Source of the DNA: Thalassospira tepidiphila MCCC 1A03514
GTDB taxonomy: Bacteria > Pseudomonadota > Alphaproteobacteria > Rhodospirillales > Thalassospiraceae
DNA: 64,000 bases
Assembly: GCF_001662875.1 (NCBI RefSeq)
Contig: NZ_JPVZ01000006.1
Span: forward strand, 62,001 to 126,000
Direction of reading: 5' to 3'
Positions 46,234-54,285 of the stretch are shown here, one piece after another (position 1 is the first letter of the stretch; every line of letters begins with the position of its first letter). The notes below the pieces were generated by a model. That model saw only the letters and a program-made list of their open reading frames with translations. It was not told the DNA's origin and made no database searches. Position numbers and translations under genes: made by a program.

Positions 46234-48135
46234 ATGAACCCTATACAAACCGCTACAGCATATCATCTCATGGCAGCGGAAGATCTGCGGGAAACGAGGA
46301 TCAACCGCCATTCCCGCTGGTCTGATGACAGATGGTTCTTCGACAATCTGACGCCAGGTCACGACGCTGCAGCCAGCACCATACGCTGGGATTTCATCAT
46401 GCCGGACGGCAGTAAATTCGTTGATCCTAAATGGGCGATATTGCTCGACGCGCATCGTCGACTGGTCTGGTCATTGATTGTCGACCCAAGACAGCGACAT
46501 AGATACAAGCCGGGCTCAATGGGCAAGCTCTCCCGGCGGGTTCATTATCTTGCCCGCTGGATGGGCAAATCCGGCTACGCTCATTTCGGCGCGCTTGATA
46601 CCAACGCATTCGCCCAATATCTTGATGACCTGCTGATTGATAAACGCGATAAAGCCAATCTCAATGCCCTGTATCTTATGGAACATCTCGCATTACCTGT
46701 TTCTTTGGGATATCAGGCCCCTGTTCTGGCAAAAGCCGGAATTCCTGTACCGGGCAGCGCCCCCTGGCATGGCATGACGGCGTTCGAGGTCGCGAAACAG
46801 CTGGCAGGCAGGGAACAGGGATCCGTCCCGCCCGTCCCGGACCCCATATTTTTACACATAATGACCAGTGCCTTGCGCATGCTTGATGAAGCAGAGGATA
46901 TCATTTTACAGGCTCGGCATTTCGCGGACACCAAAGACCTGCTGGTTGCCGAAAAATATGCACCAGACAGGCAGCATTTACGGGATCGCATCAACTCTCT
47001 GACTGACGCGTGCCTGATCCTCATCCAGGGATTGACGGGTATCAGAGTGAGTGAATTGCTGGGACTGCAAGCCTCTGATACGCCACTGGCACAAAATACC
47101 TTGCCCGATTGCATAAAAATTGAACCGTCGGCCAGCGGTCTTCATGAGATATTTTATCTTTCCGGTCATATCTACAAGACGACGAAAACGCCTCGCCCGG
47201 TCACCTGGGTCACCGGACTGCGCCCGGTCGGGAGTGATCACCTTCCTGTTCCGGTCAAGGCAATATCTGTCATCGAAAGGTTGTACGCCCCCTGGCGCAC
47301 TCGAAGAAACATCAACGAACTGATTGTCGGTTTTAGCCGAACAAAAAGCCTGACCAAAGATGTGAAAGCCCATACTTTAAGTTGGGTCAATCGCTGCCAG
47401 AGAAGGTTCTTTGTCAGAAGCGGTGTTAAGGATTGGACTGTTACTTCTCATCAATGGCGCAAATCCTTCGCCCAATATGTCATCCGAAGCGACAGCTGCA
47501 TGCTCCCGGTGCTTCGGGAGCATTTCAAACACATCAGTATGGCGATGACGGAACAGGGATATATAAATGCGGATCCAGAACTGAAACAGATCCTTGATGA
47601 TGCTGCGGTTCAGTCAACGGTCTCTCTCATTGGCGAAATGATTGCCGGCAGAAAAAACGTCTCGGGGGCCCTCAGTGGAAAACTGAAAGAGACTGCGAAT
47701 CAACTCGGAAAATCTCTGGACAACCGTCCCGAAGATGACCGCCCACGCGATATTGAAGAACTGGTTCGTACCTCGGGTATACGGGCACATGATATTCGCT
47801 GGGGAAAGACATCCCTCGGAACCTGCCTGTTTCGACAGGGAACCGGGAATTGTACCATCGGTTGCTCTGCCCGATGGGTGATCAGTGCGCCGCTATGGTC
47901 GGCCGCACGCCCGGATTTATGTTGGGAATGTCAAAACCTTGTCCTTGACGAGACTCATTTGCCCTTCTGGAAAGACCGCCGGGCCAAATTGCAAGATGAT
48001 CTGAAAACGGCAACAACCAATGATGACTTTGCTCTCGCACAACTCTGCAAACAACGCCTCGAACAATGTATTATGGTGCTAAACAAGCTTGAAACCACCG
48101 AAGCTGCAGCTGCAGAAAACAACAATCCCGGGTAA
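46234..48135 (+). CDS. Tyrosine recombinase 3 of the trio
   Basis: A 633-residue recombinase. Active residues seen are R271 (LTGIRVSELLGL), H406 and R409 (SHQWRKSFA), H433 (HFKHISMAMT) and Y443 (EQGYI). The tail beyond about residue 520 contains cysteines spaced as C-x8-C-x3-C (LFRQGTGNCTIGC) and CWEC, a likely zinc-binding element seen also in large recombinases of this kind. It begins one base after recombinase 2 and ends 7 bases before the small helical gene, which completes a four-gene operon. Confidence 0.83.
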   Translation: MNPIQTATAYHLMAAEDLRETRINRHSRWSDDRWFFDNLTPGHDAAASTIRWDFIMPDGSKFVDPKWAILLDAHRRLVWSLIVDPRQRHRYKPGSMGKLSRRVHYLARWMGKSGYAHFGALDTNAFAQYLDDLLIDKRDKANLNALYLMEHLALPVSLGYQAPVLAKAGIPVPGSAPWHGMTAFEVAKQLAGREQGSVPPVPDPIFLHIMTSALRMLDEAEDIILQARHFADTKDLLVAEKYAPDRQHLRDRINSLTDACLILIQGLTGIRVSELLGLQASDTPLAQNTLPDCIKIEPSASGLHEIFYLSGHIYKTTKTPRPVTWVTGLRPVGSDHLPVPVKAISVIERLYAPWRTRRNINELIVGFSRTKSLTKDVKAHTLSWVNRCQRRFFVRSGVKDWTVTSHQWRKSFAQYVIRSDSCMLPVLREHFKHISMAMTEQGYINADPELKQILDDAAVQSTVSLIGEMIAGRKNVSGALSGKLKETANQLGKSLDNRPEDDRPRDIEELVRTSGIRAHDIRWGKTSLGTCLFRQGTGNCTIGCSARWVISAPLWSAARPDLCWECQNLVLDETHLPFWKDRRAKLQDDLKTATTNDDFALAQLCKQRLEQCIMVLNKLETTEAAAAENNNPG

Positions 48136-48142
48136 TGAAACC

Positions 48143-48526
48143 ATGTCACCCACATCTGTTGAAGCCGCATTCATGATGGCGATTGATCGGCTCCTCGCGC
48201 GTCATGCTCTGAAAGCCAATTCCAGCAATACACCCAAAATCAACAAAAGTATGGTTGCGCGCGAAGCCGGGCATAGCCGGACAACACTGTACAAATATCC
48301 CAAAGTGCTTGAGAGACTGAAATCATTTGAGGCAACAGCAAAATCATCAAAACAAAATGAGATCATGAGTCTGCGTCAGGAAATCGCCAAATTAAAACAG
48401 GAAACCGGGACGGCGAGAGACCTGATGGCAGCAATGCTGCTTCAAATGCGCGAGATGGAACGACAAACGGCTTCAAGAATTCGCCAGGCAGTACGTATGA
48501 CACAAGCAGAAGGTTCTGATACGTAA
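48143..48526 (+). CDS. Small helical protein of the recombinase module (TnpC/DUF6262-like)
   Basis: A 127-residue protein. The N-terminal half has a helix-turn-helix-like pattern (SMVAREAGHSRTTLYKY, about residues 37-53), and the second half is a Lys/Glu-rich coiled coil (SLRQEIAKLKQETG). Small coiled-coil partners of this shape accompany Tn554 TnpA/TnpB and other recombinase groups, where TnpC affects frequency and orientation of insertion. The start is ATG 48143; the frame is open further upstream inside recombinase 3 but a short gap fits the operon. DUF6262 membership is my recollection of the family, not checked. Confidence 0.65.
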   Translation: MSPTSVEAAFMMAIDRLLARHALKANSSNTPKINKSMVAREAGHSRTTLYKYPKVLERLKSFEATAKSSKQNEIMSLRQEIAKLKQETGTARDLMAAMLLQMREMERQTASRIRQAVRMTQAEGSDT

Positions 48527-48661
48527 TGGGCCTTCCACGACACAGGAAGACTCTTAACAAGCCTTTTACATCAATCGTGGTGTCTACGCCAAGCCTCTCC
48601 TAATGCACATGTCTCCCATCTTCCATAAATCATCCCACTTACGACAGATCACTTCCGCAGA

Positions 48662-49357
48662 TCAGCAGAGAGGCGCCTCCCCAAGTTCATGCCTTTGCCC
48701 AGTCTGCCAGATTGACAAATAGCCCGAACCAGATTGACATAGGCCAAGGGCGACGAAAACAAAGCCGGTCAACCAGCGGCGCGGACGCATCCAGTCTGCA
48801 AGTCCGACAAGAAGCGAAGTAAGTTGCGGCACGACCGAAAACGGTACCAATGGAAGTGACAACGACAGCGCAAAGACCGCCATCAGAATGAAACCCTTTG
48901 CGGCGGAGCCTGTTGCGGTTGCGGCCCCCATCAGGCCGAAAAGGATCGGCGCGGCGCAGGCGGGAATATTCAGGCCAAACGCAACGCCCTGAACCCATGG
49001 GTTTTTCGTGATCCGCCATCCGACTGGCGCAATCCGGATACGCCGCCGAAACCGTCCCCCTGCACCGAACAGGAAGACAATTCCGATGACCATATAGAGT
49101 GCCCCAAAGATCAGCCATGCCCCGGTCTGAACCCCGATCATGCGTTGTCCCAGCATGACGATCACGCCGCCGAAACCGCCCATGACCAGAAGGCGTGCGA
49201 GCATGAATGCAGCTAGAGCCCCAACCCGCATGCGCAGTGAACGGTCACACTGGCTGTTGAGAAACAGCATATGCGCGCCAATCGTGCAGGGCTCGATAAA
49301 TCCCAAAAATCCCAAGCCCAGCGCAAGAAAGATCAGGTTGAACAGGTCCGGTGTCAC
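48662..49357 (-). CDS. CcdA/DsbD-like membrane protein at the end of the mer operon
   Basis: A 231-residue membrane protein with six hydrophobic helices and two membrane cysteines placed as in CcdA/DsbD: C24 in GFIEPCTIGAH (helix 1) and C134 in NIPACAAPILF (helix 4). Such proteins carry reducing equivalents across the inner membrane. The GTG at 49357 is used because TAAGGA lies 10 bases upstream; a longer frame from 49402 would overlap merA. It is the fifth gene of merT-merP-merF-merA on the minus strand. A role in keeping MerP or other periplasmic thiols reduced is inference. Confidence 0.75.
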   Translation of the reverse strand: MTPDLFNLIFLALGLGFLGFIEPCTIGAHMLFLNSQCDRSLRMRVGALAAFMLARLLVMGGFGGVIVMLGQRMIGVQTGAWLIFGALYMVIGIVFLFGAGGRFRRRIRIAPVGWRITKNPWVQGVAFGLNIPACAAPILFGLMGAATATGSAAKGFILMAVFALSLSLPLVPFSVVPQLTSLLVGLADWMRPRRWLTGFVFVALGLCQSGSGYLSIWQTGQRHELGEAPLC

Positions 49358-49389
49358 GTTTGTAAATTCCTTATCATCGTCGCATGGTG

Positions 49390-50811
49390 TTACCCGGCAC
49401 AACAGGACAGTCTGGCGACATCTCTCGCAAAGCCCTGAGCGGCAAGTTTCAGGCCCTCGACTGTGGTCAGATAGGGAAAAATCGTGTCGCCAAGTTCTTG
49501 GGCGGTCATCCCAAACCGTATGGCCAGCGCCATTGTCTGAATGCTGTCACAGCCCTCGGGTGCCAGTATCTGAGCGCCCAGCAAGCGGTCAGTTGCTTCA
49601 TCTGCAATGAGTTTTATCAAACCGCGTGTATCACGGGCGGCAAGTGATCTGGGCACCAGATCAAGCGGCACGACAGATGTCTTGACCACAAAGCCCCGTT
49701 TCTGTGCCTGAACCTCGGAGAGACCTACGCCAGCAACTTGTGGATCAGTGAAGACAACCCAGGGCATCGTTGTGTTGTCATATGTCTGTTCGTCACGGTT
49801 ATAGGCATTTATTGCCGCAAGTTTGGCGCCATAAGCTGCCATATAAACGAACTGGTCGCGCCCGGTCACATCGCCCGCAGCATATACATCAGGACGCGTC
49901 GTCCGCATGTACGCGTCCACAACAATTCCGCCATTCGAATTTACTTCAATTCCGGCCGTTTCGAGGCCTAATCCGTTTGTATTCGGCTTACGGCCTGTCG
50001 TTACCAGGATATGTTCAGCAAAAAGAACCTCGGCCTGGCCATCAACGTTAATGGTCAGTTCCGTTTTATCATTCTTCCGTTCAACCCTCTCGTAGGTGAG
50101 GCCCGTGCGAACGGATACCCCTTCATTCCTTAACTCCTGAGTGAGCGATGCAGCAATTTCCGGTTCTGCTTCGGGAAGAAGCCGTGACCGTGTCACCAGC
50201 GTAACCGAGCTGCCGAGCCGTGCAAACATCTGAGCCAGTTCACAACCGATATATCCGCCGCCAATCACGAGAAGTGATCGTGGCTGCTGATCAAGTTCAA
50301 GTGCCGTTGTACTGGTCAGACAGGGGACATTCTCAATGCCTGGAATATCGGGAAATGACGGGGATGTGCCGGTTGCAATGATTGTCTTTCTTGCAACAAG
50401 CTTTTTGCCGTCAAGCAGAAGACCGGTGTCATTAAATATAACGTCCCCTTCGAGATAATCGATACCATCATATTCGGGCAGCAGATCGATATATTTCTTC
50501 TGACGCAAACCGGAAACCAGATCCTCTTTAGCCTTGATCAGGGACTGCCAGTCAGCGACATGAGCGTTTCCGGAGAGGCCGGGAAAACGCGCAGCGGCCC
50601 CCGCACCATGCACGGCCTCTGCGGCACGGATCATGGTTTTGGAGGGAACACACCCGACATTGACGCATGTGCCGCCAATCATTCCCTTGCCGATAAGTGC
50701 GACCCTTGCGCCCTGTTCAGCGGCCGTAATCGCCGCCGAAAAACCGGCCGAACCCGCGCCGATGACAGCAAGGTCATATTCCTGTTTGTCGGTCGAACAA
50801 CAATTGTTCAT
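49390..50811 (-). CDS. merA: Mercuric reductase MerA, form without NmerA domain
   Basis: MerA reduces Hg(II) to volatile Hg(0) with NADPH and FAD in the cytoplasm. The 473-residue protein has the FAD fingerprint VIGAGSAGFSAA (about 16-27), the redox pair C49/C54 in GGTCVNVGCVPSK, a second dinucleotide site LVIGGGYIGCELA, and the C-terminal mercury-binding pair C470/C471 (LSCCAG), which separates MerA from other disulfide reductases. There is no N-terminal HMA (NmerA) domain; only CC at residues 4-5 precedes the core. The start at ATG 50811, 1 base after merF with AAAGGAAAA upstream, is preferred over a longer frame that overlaps merF. Confidence 0.93.
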   Translation of the reverse strand: MNNCCSTDKQEYDLAVIGAGSAGFSAAITAAEQGARVALIGKGMIGGTCVNVGCVPSKTMIRAAEAVHGAGAAARFPGLSGNAHVADWQSLIKAKEDLVSGLRQKKYIDLLPEYDGIDYLEGDVIFNDTGLLLDGKKLVARKTIIATGTSPSFPDIPGIENVPCLTSTTALELDQQPRSLLVIGGGYIGCELAQMFARLGSSVTLVTRSRLLPEAEPEIAASLTQELRNEGVSVRTGLTYERVERKNDKTELTINVDGQAEVLFAEHILVTTGRKPNTNGLGLETAGIEVNSNGGIVVDAYMRTTRPDVYAAGDVTGRDQFVYMAAYGAKLAAINAYNRDEQTYDNTTMPWVVFTDPQVAGVGLSEVQAQKRGFVVKTSVVPLDLVPRSLAARDTRGLIKLIADEATDRLLGAQILAPEGCDSIQTMALAIRFGMTAQELGDTIFPYLTTVEGLKLAAQGFARDVARLSCCAG

Positions 50812-50812
50812 A

Positions 50813-51064
50813 TTATTTTCCTTTCCGGGTGGTTGGTTGTGTATCGGTCTCGCAGCAAGCGCGCGCACGGGCTCGTTGTCGGTAGCCGTACAGTGCCAGG
50901 GCAATGAACAGGAGTAATCCGGGTATGAGGACATAGTCTATCCAGCCCAGCCATGCCGAGAGTCCAAGGGCCCCGAACGAGACAACAAGGATTGGTGTGA
51001 AACAGCAGATCACAGCAAAAATTGTTCCGACGATCCCGGTTTTGAAAATGGTGTTGCCACGCAT
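50813..51064 (-). CDS. merF: Mercury transporter MerF
   Basis: An 83-residue inner-membrane mercuric ion transporter with two hydrophobic helices. It has the vicinal pair C20/C21 in the first helix (VICCFTP) and C70/C71 in the C-terminal tail (RACCETD), the two mercury-relay sites of MerF. It lies 3 bases after merP and 1 base before merA. With MerT it gives two parallel uptake routes into the cytoplasm for reduction. Confidence 0.92.
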   Translation of the reverse strand: MRGNTIFKTGIVGTIFAVICCFTPILVVSFGALGLSAWLGWIDYVLIPGLLLFIALALYGYRQRARARACCETDTQPTTRKGK

Positions 51065-51067
51065 TAT

Positions 51068-51397
51068 TTAATCCCGCGCCTTGGCCGGATAACCGGCATT
51101 TGTCGAAGCGATCCCGATGGTTTCCACATTGGCGACTGACGGGTCGAAGGTGACAGTTGCGGTTTTTTTATCGAAGTTGACGTCTACGGCCTCTACGCCG
51201 GTGACGGCTTCCATCGCGGTTTTGACCGTCACCGGACACAGGGCGCAGGTCATGTTTTCGATGTCGAAAACGGTTGTTTGTTCATCCTGCGCTGTGGCGC
51301 TGGCAGCAAGCGCCGCAGTTGGGAGGTAGCCTCCCGGATATATGACAGCCAGTCCCAGGGCAAATGCCCCGGCCAGAATAATGCCTGTTCGTTTCAT
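51068..51397 (-). CDS. merP: Periplasmic mercury-binding protein MerP
   Basis: A 109-residue exported HMA-fold protein. A signal peptide (about residues 1-37) precedes the mercury site MTCALC (C51 and C54) and a ferredoxin-like domain ending NAGYPAKARD. MerP collects Hg(II) in the periplasm and hands it to MerT or MerF. The start is ATG 51397 with AGGAG 10 bases upstream. It follows merT by 11 bases. Confidence 0.93.
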   Translation of the reverse strand: MKRTGIILAGAFALGLAVIYPGGYLPTAALAASATAQDEQTTVFDIENMTCALCPVTVKTAMEAVTGVEAVDVNFDKKTATVTFDPSVANVETIGIASTNAGYPAKARD

Positions 51398-51408
51398 CTC
51401 GATTTCTC

Positions 51409-51798
51409 CTAATAGAACAGCGGTGCCCACCAGTTGATTGTCAGGGCCAATCCCACCAGCACGGTTGAGAACCACAGGGCGGCTTTGGTGATCAGTGCGG
51501 ATTCCGGACGGGCGCAGTAAGACCCGTCGTCACAAGCTGGCTTGGTCTTGAAATAGACCTGCCAGAACCCCAGCCCGATAAATATCAGAGCCACCGTCGC
51601 GAAGAGTGGTTTGTAAGGTTCAAGAGCCGTCAGATTGCCGATCCAGGCCCCCGACACCCCCAGCATCAGAAGCAGGAGTGGTGCGACACAGCAGGCGGAT
51701 GCAAGAATGGCTCCGACCACTCCACCAGTTGCAAGCAGACCTCTTTTTGTCTGCTTCCCGTCATCCGACAACAGGTCGTCCGATTTGATATCGTTCAT
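51409..51798 (-). CDS. merT: Mercuric transport protein MerT
   Basis: A 129-residue inner-membrane protein with three hydrophobic helices. C36/C37 in helix 1 (ASACCVAP) and C89/C95 in the cytoplasmic loop (ACDDGSYC) are the expected relay pairs. It is the first gene of the merT-merP-merF-merA operon, directly behind the MerR-controlled promoter. Confidence 0.93.
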   Translation of the reverse strand: MNDIKSDDLLSDDGKQTKRGLLATGGVVGAILASACCVAPLLLLMLGVSGAWIGNLTALEPYKPLFATVALIFIGLGFWQVYFKTKPACDDGSYCARPESALITKAALWFSTVLVGLALTINWWAPLFY

Positions 51799-51827
51799 GT
51801 GGTTTACCTCGAATTCGATTCGCAGTT

Positions 51828-51858
51828 AAGATACAGTCTGTAGCTGCTACAGATTAAA
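51828..51858 (-). promoter_or_regulatory. mer promoter and MerR operator
   Basis: On the minus strand TTTAAT (51858-51853) and TATCTT (51833-51828) are separated by 19 bases. The spacer contains the perfect dyad CTGTAGC-A-GCTACAG (51838-51852). An over-long spacer with an internal dyad is the hallmark of MerR-activated promoters. It drives merT and lies 16 bases before merR on the other strand. Confidence 0.85.
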
Positions 51859-51873
51859 GAAGGTTTTGATCAC

Positions 51874-52290
51874 ATGGACGATCACAATTCCGGGAGGCGA
51901 CTAAAGCGAGCAGAATTGTCGAAGGTGACAGGCTGTCATCTTGAAACGATCCGCTATTATGAAAAGACCGGCATGATGCCCGATCCGCGGCGCAGCAAAA
52001 CGGGTTACAGGCTGTATGACGAAACACATGTTTCCCGGTTGCGGTTTATCCTGCGCGCCCGTGATCTGGGTTTTTCGATTGAAGATATCCGGGGGTTGCT
52101 GACTCTTATAGATGGTCAGTTGCAAACATGTTCGGAGGTCAAACAGCGTACGGAAAGCCATCTTGCTGACGTGCGCACAAAAATTGATGACCTGAAACGG
52201 ATCGAACAGGTTTTGGCGGAAACGGCAGCTCAATGTTCAGGAAAAGATGTGCCTGAGTGCCCTGTTCTGGAAGCCTTGTTCCACGTTTGA
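51874..52290 (+). CDS. merR: Mercury-responsive regulator MerR
   Basis: A 138-residue MerR-family regulator. The winged helix-turn-helix is at about residues 10-80 (TGCHLETIRYYEKTGMMP, then RSKTGYRLYDE), followed by a dimer coiled coil and metal-binding cysteines: one near residue 88 (LQTCSEVK) and a C-x7-C pair (QCSGKDVPEC). Classical MerR has C-x8-C; the one-residue-shorter spacing is seen in CueR, but the N-terminal cysteine and the divergent mer operon make mercury the probable ligand. Confidence 0.87.
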   Translation: MDDHNSGRRLKRAELSKVTGCHLETIRYYEKTGMMPDPRRSKTGYRLYDETHVSRLRFILRARDLGFSIEDIRGLLTLIDGQLQTCSEVKQRTESHLADVRTKIDDLKRIEQVLAETAAQCSGKDVPECPVLEALFHV

Positions 52291-52583
52291 AGTAGTAGCT
52301 TGTGAGTTCGGCTTCATCAAAAGGACAAAGAGGCCAGTTATCAATTTTTACAACATTGTCAGCATGCCAACAAATGAAGTAAATTTCAATTATTCCCAAA
52401 TCCTTGAGCTAAATATCAACAAAAACTTATGATGGAATGCCAGATTACAAAAAAGGATACGCCCCAAGTAATATATAAAATAGGAAGTATTTAGCAAGAT
52501 AAACCAAAAAAGTTTCTGTTTATATAATTAAATCGGCAAGAGTAAAATATTGGTTTTTCGGTTTGTTCCACAGTAAAACCCCT
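52291..52583. other. AT-rich gap between merR and the CadR/PbrR-like gene
   Basis: About 290 bases of visibly AT-rich DNA with no gene, promoter pair or repeat that I can support. The change in composition marks a seam between the mer unit and the following unit. Confidence 0.5.
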
Positions 52584-52991
52584 CTACCTCTTATGCGTCT
52601 CTTTATCATTGATCCCAGAAAGAACGCCACATTCCTCTACATCCCGTCCATCTTTGCAACTTTCTCTTAGTGAAACGAGTTGTATTTCTAGCGCTTGTAG
52701 AGTGGCAATCTGTGATTGCACATGAGATATGTGATCATCAAGTAAAACGTTGACCGCATTACAAGGCTGATGAGGCTCATCCTGATGCTGCTGTAGTTCG
52801 GAAATCTCCGCCAGAGATAGACCCAGAATTCTGCAGCGACGGATAAATCTCAACCGTTGACCATGCTTTTTGGTATAGACGCGGTAGCCGTTTTCTCTCC
52901 GCCCTACCGACGGCAATAGGCCCTGCTGTTCATAGAAGCGGATTGTTTGTGTGTCGATCTCTACTAACCGTGCCAACTGACCAATGCGCAT
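52584..52991 (-). CDS. MerR-family regulator, CadR/PbrR type
   Basis: A 135-residue regulator with an N-terminal winged helix (RIGQLARLVEIDTQTIRFYEQQG), NGYRVYTKKH and a C-terminal coiled coil with EPHQPCNAVNVLLDDHI and a later C-x8-C pair (SCKDGRDVEEC). The single cysteine in the dimer helix plus the C-terminal pair matches CadR and PbrR, which sense Cd(II), Pb(II) or Zn(II). It is divergent from the HMA-CDF transporter, and the shared gap carries a MerR-type promoter, so it probably activates that transporter. Confidence 0.82.
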   Translation of the reverse strand: MRIGQLARLVEIDTQTIRFYEQQGLLPSVGRRENGYRVYTKKHGQRLRFIRRCRILGLSLAEISELQQHQDEPHQPCNAVNVLLDDHISHVQSQIATLQALEIQLVSLRESCKDGRDVEECGVLSGINDKETHKR

Positions 52992-53008
52992 TTGTCCTCT
53001 CCACCCTA

Positions 53009-53039
53009 TTGACCTTATAGTTACTATATAGTTTTGAAT
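53009..53039 (+). promoter_or_regulatory. MerR-type promoter and operator for the cation transporter
   Basis: TTGACC (53009-53014) and TTGAAT (53034-53039) have a 19-base spacer with the dyad TATAGT-T-ACTATA (53016-53028). This resembles the pbr and cad promoters. It reads toward the HMA-CDF gene starting at 53072. Confidence 0.8.
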
Positions 53040-53071
53040 GGTAACACTGTAATTTAAAGTGGAACCATGTC

Positions 53072-53968
53072 ATGAGTATATTCTGTGATAGCCTTTCTGG
53101 TAGTGATGCACCTCCGCCATCGAATACCGATGAACCGAACGCCTTCGAAGCATCAGAGCAATGGATCAGTATTTATGCAGTGCCAAAAATGGACTGCCCG
53201 TCAGAAGAACGAATAATCCGCCTCGCCCTGAATGGCCTTAAGGAGATTCAGACCTTGTCCTTCGACTTGTCGAACCACCAGTTGGAGGTCGTACACAATG
53301 GCGAAGTTGCCGCTATCACTACAAAGTTGGAGACCTTGGGGCTAGGCGCTACGCTTCAGGAAAGCACCGCAGCCGATCCAGAGACCATCAAGACCGCCGA
53401 AGCCTCAACTACCTCTATCAAACAAGAAGCAGGCACCCTGCGCTGGTTGCTTGGCATCAATGCACTCCTATTTCTAATAGAAATGATTTCCGGCCTGGCA
53501 GCCCAGTCCACTGGCCTAATTAGTGAGTCTCTTGATAATTTCGCAGATGCGGCGGTATACGGGCTCGCCCTTTATGCTGTTGGGCATAGCATAAGAATGC
53601 AGGTGCGTGCCGCGCATCTTGCTGGTGTTCTGCAGCTAATTCTGGCTGTTGGAGCACTAGCGGAGGTGGTGAGACGCTTTGTATTTGGCAGTGAGCCTGA
53701 ATCGTTGGTGATGATGGCTATCGCATTCGTCGCATTGATTGCCAATGCCAGTTGTCTGCTGCTCATATCCAAACATCGGGAGGGCGGGGCGCACATGAAG
53801 GCAAGCTGGATATTCTCGGCCAATGACGTGGTGATCAATCTGGGGGTCATCACCGCCGGCGTTTTGGTCGCGTGGACCGGGTCCAATTATCCGGACCTGA
53901 TCATCGGCACCATCGCCGGGGTCATTGTACTGAACGGCGCCAAACGCATTCTGGCTATCAAGGGTTAA
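53072..53968 (+). CDS. Cation transporter with N-terminal HMA-like domain and CDF membrane domain
   Basis: A 298-residue protein. The first 100 residues form an HMA-like domain with KMDCPSEERIIRLAL, which has one cysteine where classical HMA domains have C-x-x-C. About six membrane helices follow (from residue 128). TM2 carries DNFAD, giving the D-x3-D half of the CDF zinc site, while TM5 has SANDVVIN and lacks the usual H-x3-D histidine. It is likely an exporter of Cd, Zn, Pb or a related cation, under the divergent CadR/PbrR-like regulator. Metal specificity is not deducible. Confidence 0.78.
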   Translation: MSIFCDSLSGSDAPPPSNTDEPNAFEASEQWISIYAVPKMDCPSEERIIRLALNGLKEIQTLSFDLSNHQLEVVHNGEVAAITTKLETLGLGATLQESTAADPETIKTAEASTTSIKQEAGTLRWLLGINALLFLIEMISGLAAQSTGLISESLDNFADAAVYGLALYAVGHSIRMQVRAAHLAGVLQLILAVGALAEVVRRFVFGSEPESLVMMAIAFVALIANASCLLLISKHREGGAHMKASWIFSANDVVINLGVITAGVLVAWTGSNYPDLIIGTIAGVIVLNGAKRILAIKG

Positions 53969-53984
53969 GAGCAGTGTCCGTTGC

Positions 53985-54150
53985 GGGCAAAAATCGCTCA
54001 CGGCATGACCTATTGCCCATTTCTGGCGTACTTCCTGCGTCGGATCAGGCGATAAAATGTCTGGGGCAACAATCAATGGCCTATGGCGAGTCTGTTTCTG
54101 TACCCCGTTCTTTAATTGGGTGCAGACATGGAACACCTGTGCTGCATTCA
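53985..54150 (-). pseudogene. Relic of an IS3-family transposase (OrfB fragment)
   Basis: The minus strand encodes TRHRPLIVAPDILSPDP followed by VRQKWAIGHAVSDF. This fits the IS3-family OrfB pattern in which RHRLPVAPNLL-type sequence precedes NQKW-x-x-DIT. Start and catalytic DDE residues are absent, and the frame runs into the end of the cation transporter, so this is a short decayed fragment. The rest of the 317-base gap (53969-54285) has no other gene. The call rests on a short motif match. Confidence 0.4.
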
Positions 54151-54285
54151 GTTGCCAATTGAGAAAACCACCAACTCTTCTTCACACGAATCAAGCCGTG
54201 CCATGTGAAACTCGGTTTGCTGAAAGATGAAGGATACTTTGAAATGTTAATTCAAGTGTTCCAATTGACCTTACCACCCCAGCTA

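Larger units (their letters stand above)
42905..48526 (+). mobile_element. Recombinase-trio integration module
   Basis: The module starts where gcd stops and contains a perfect palindrome, three consecutive tyrosine recombinase genes and a small helical protein, all on the plus strand with overlapping or adjacent genes. Such triads are known from RIT elements, Tn554-like transposons and gamma-mobile-trio islands. The right end is not defined; metal-resistance cargo follows without returning to gcd, so the whole mobile unit may reach past 64000. Confidence 0.7.

Noticed and set aside
48527-48661. Right-end inverted repeat matching the 48-bp palindrome after the small helical gene
   Set aside because: I looked for the arm sequence and found no matching copy; only a weak imperfect repeat (CCACGACAC and GTGGTGTC) is present.
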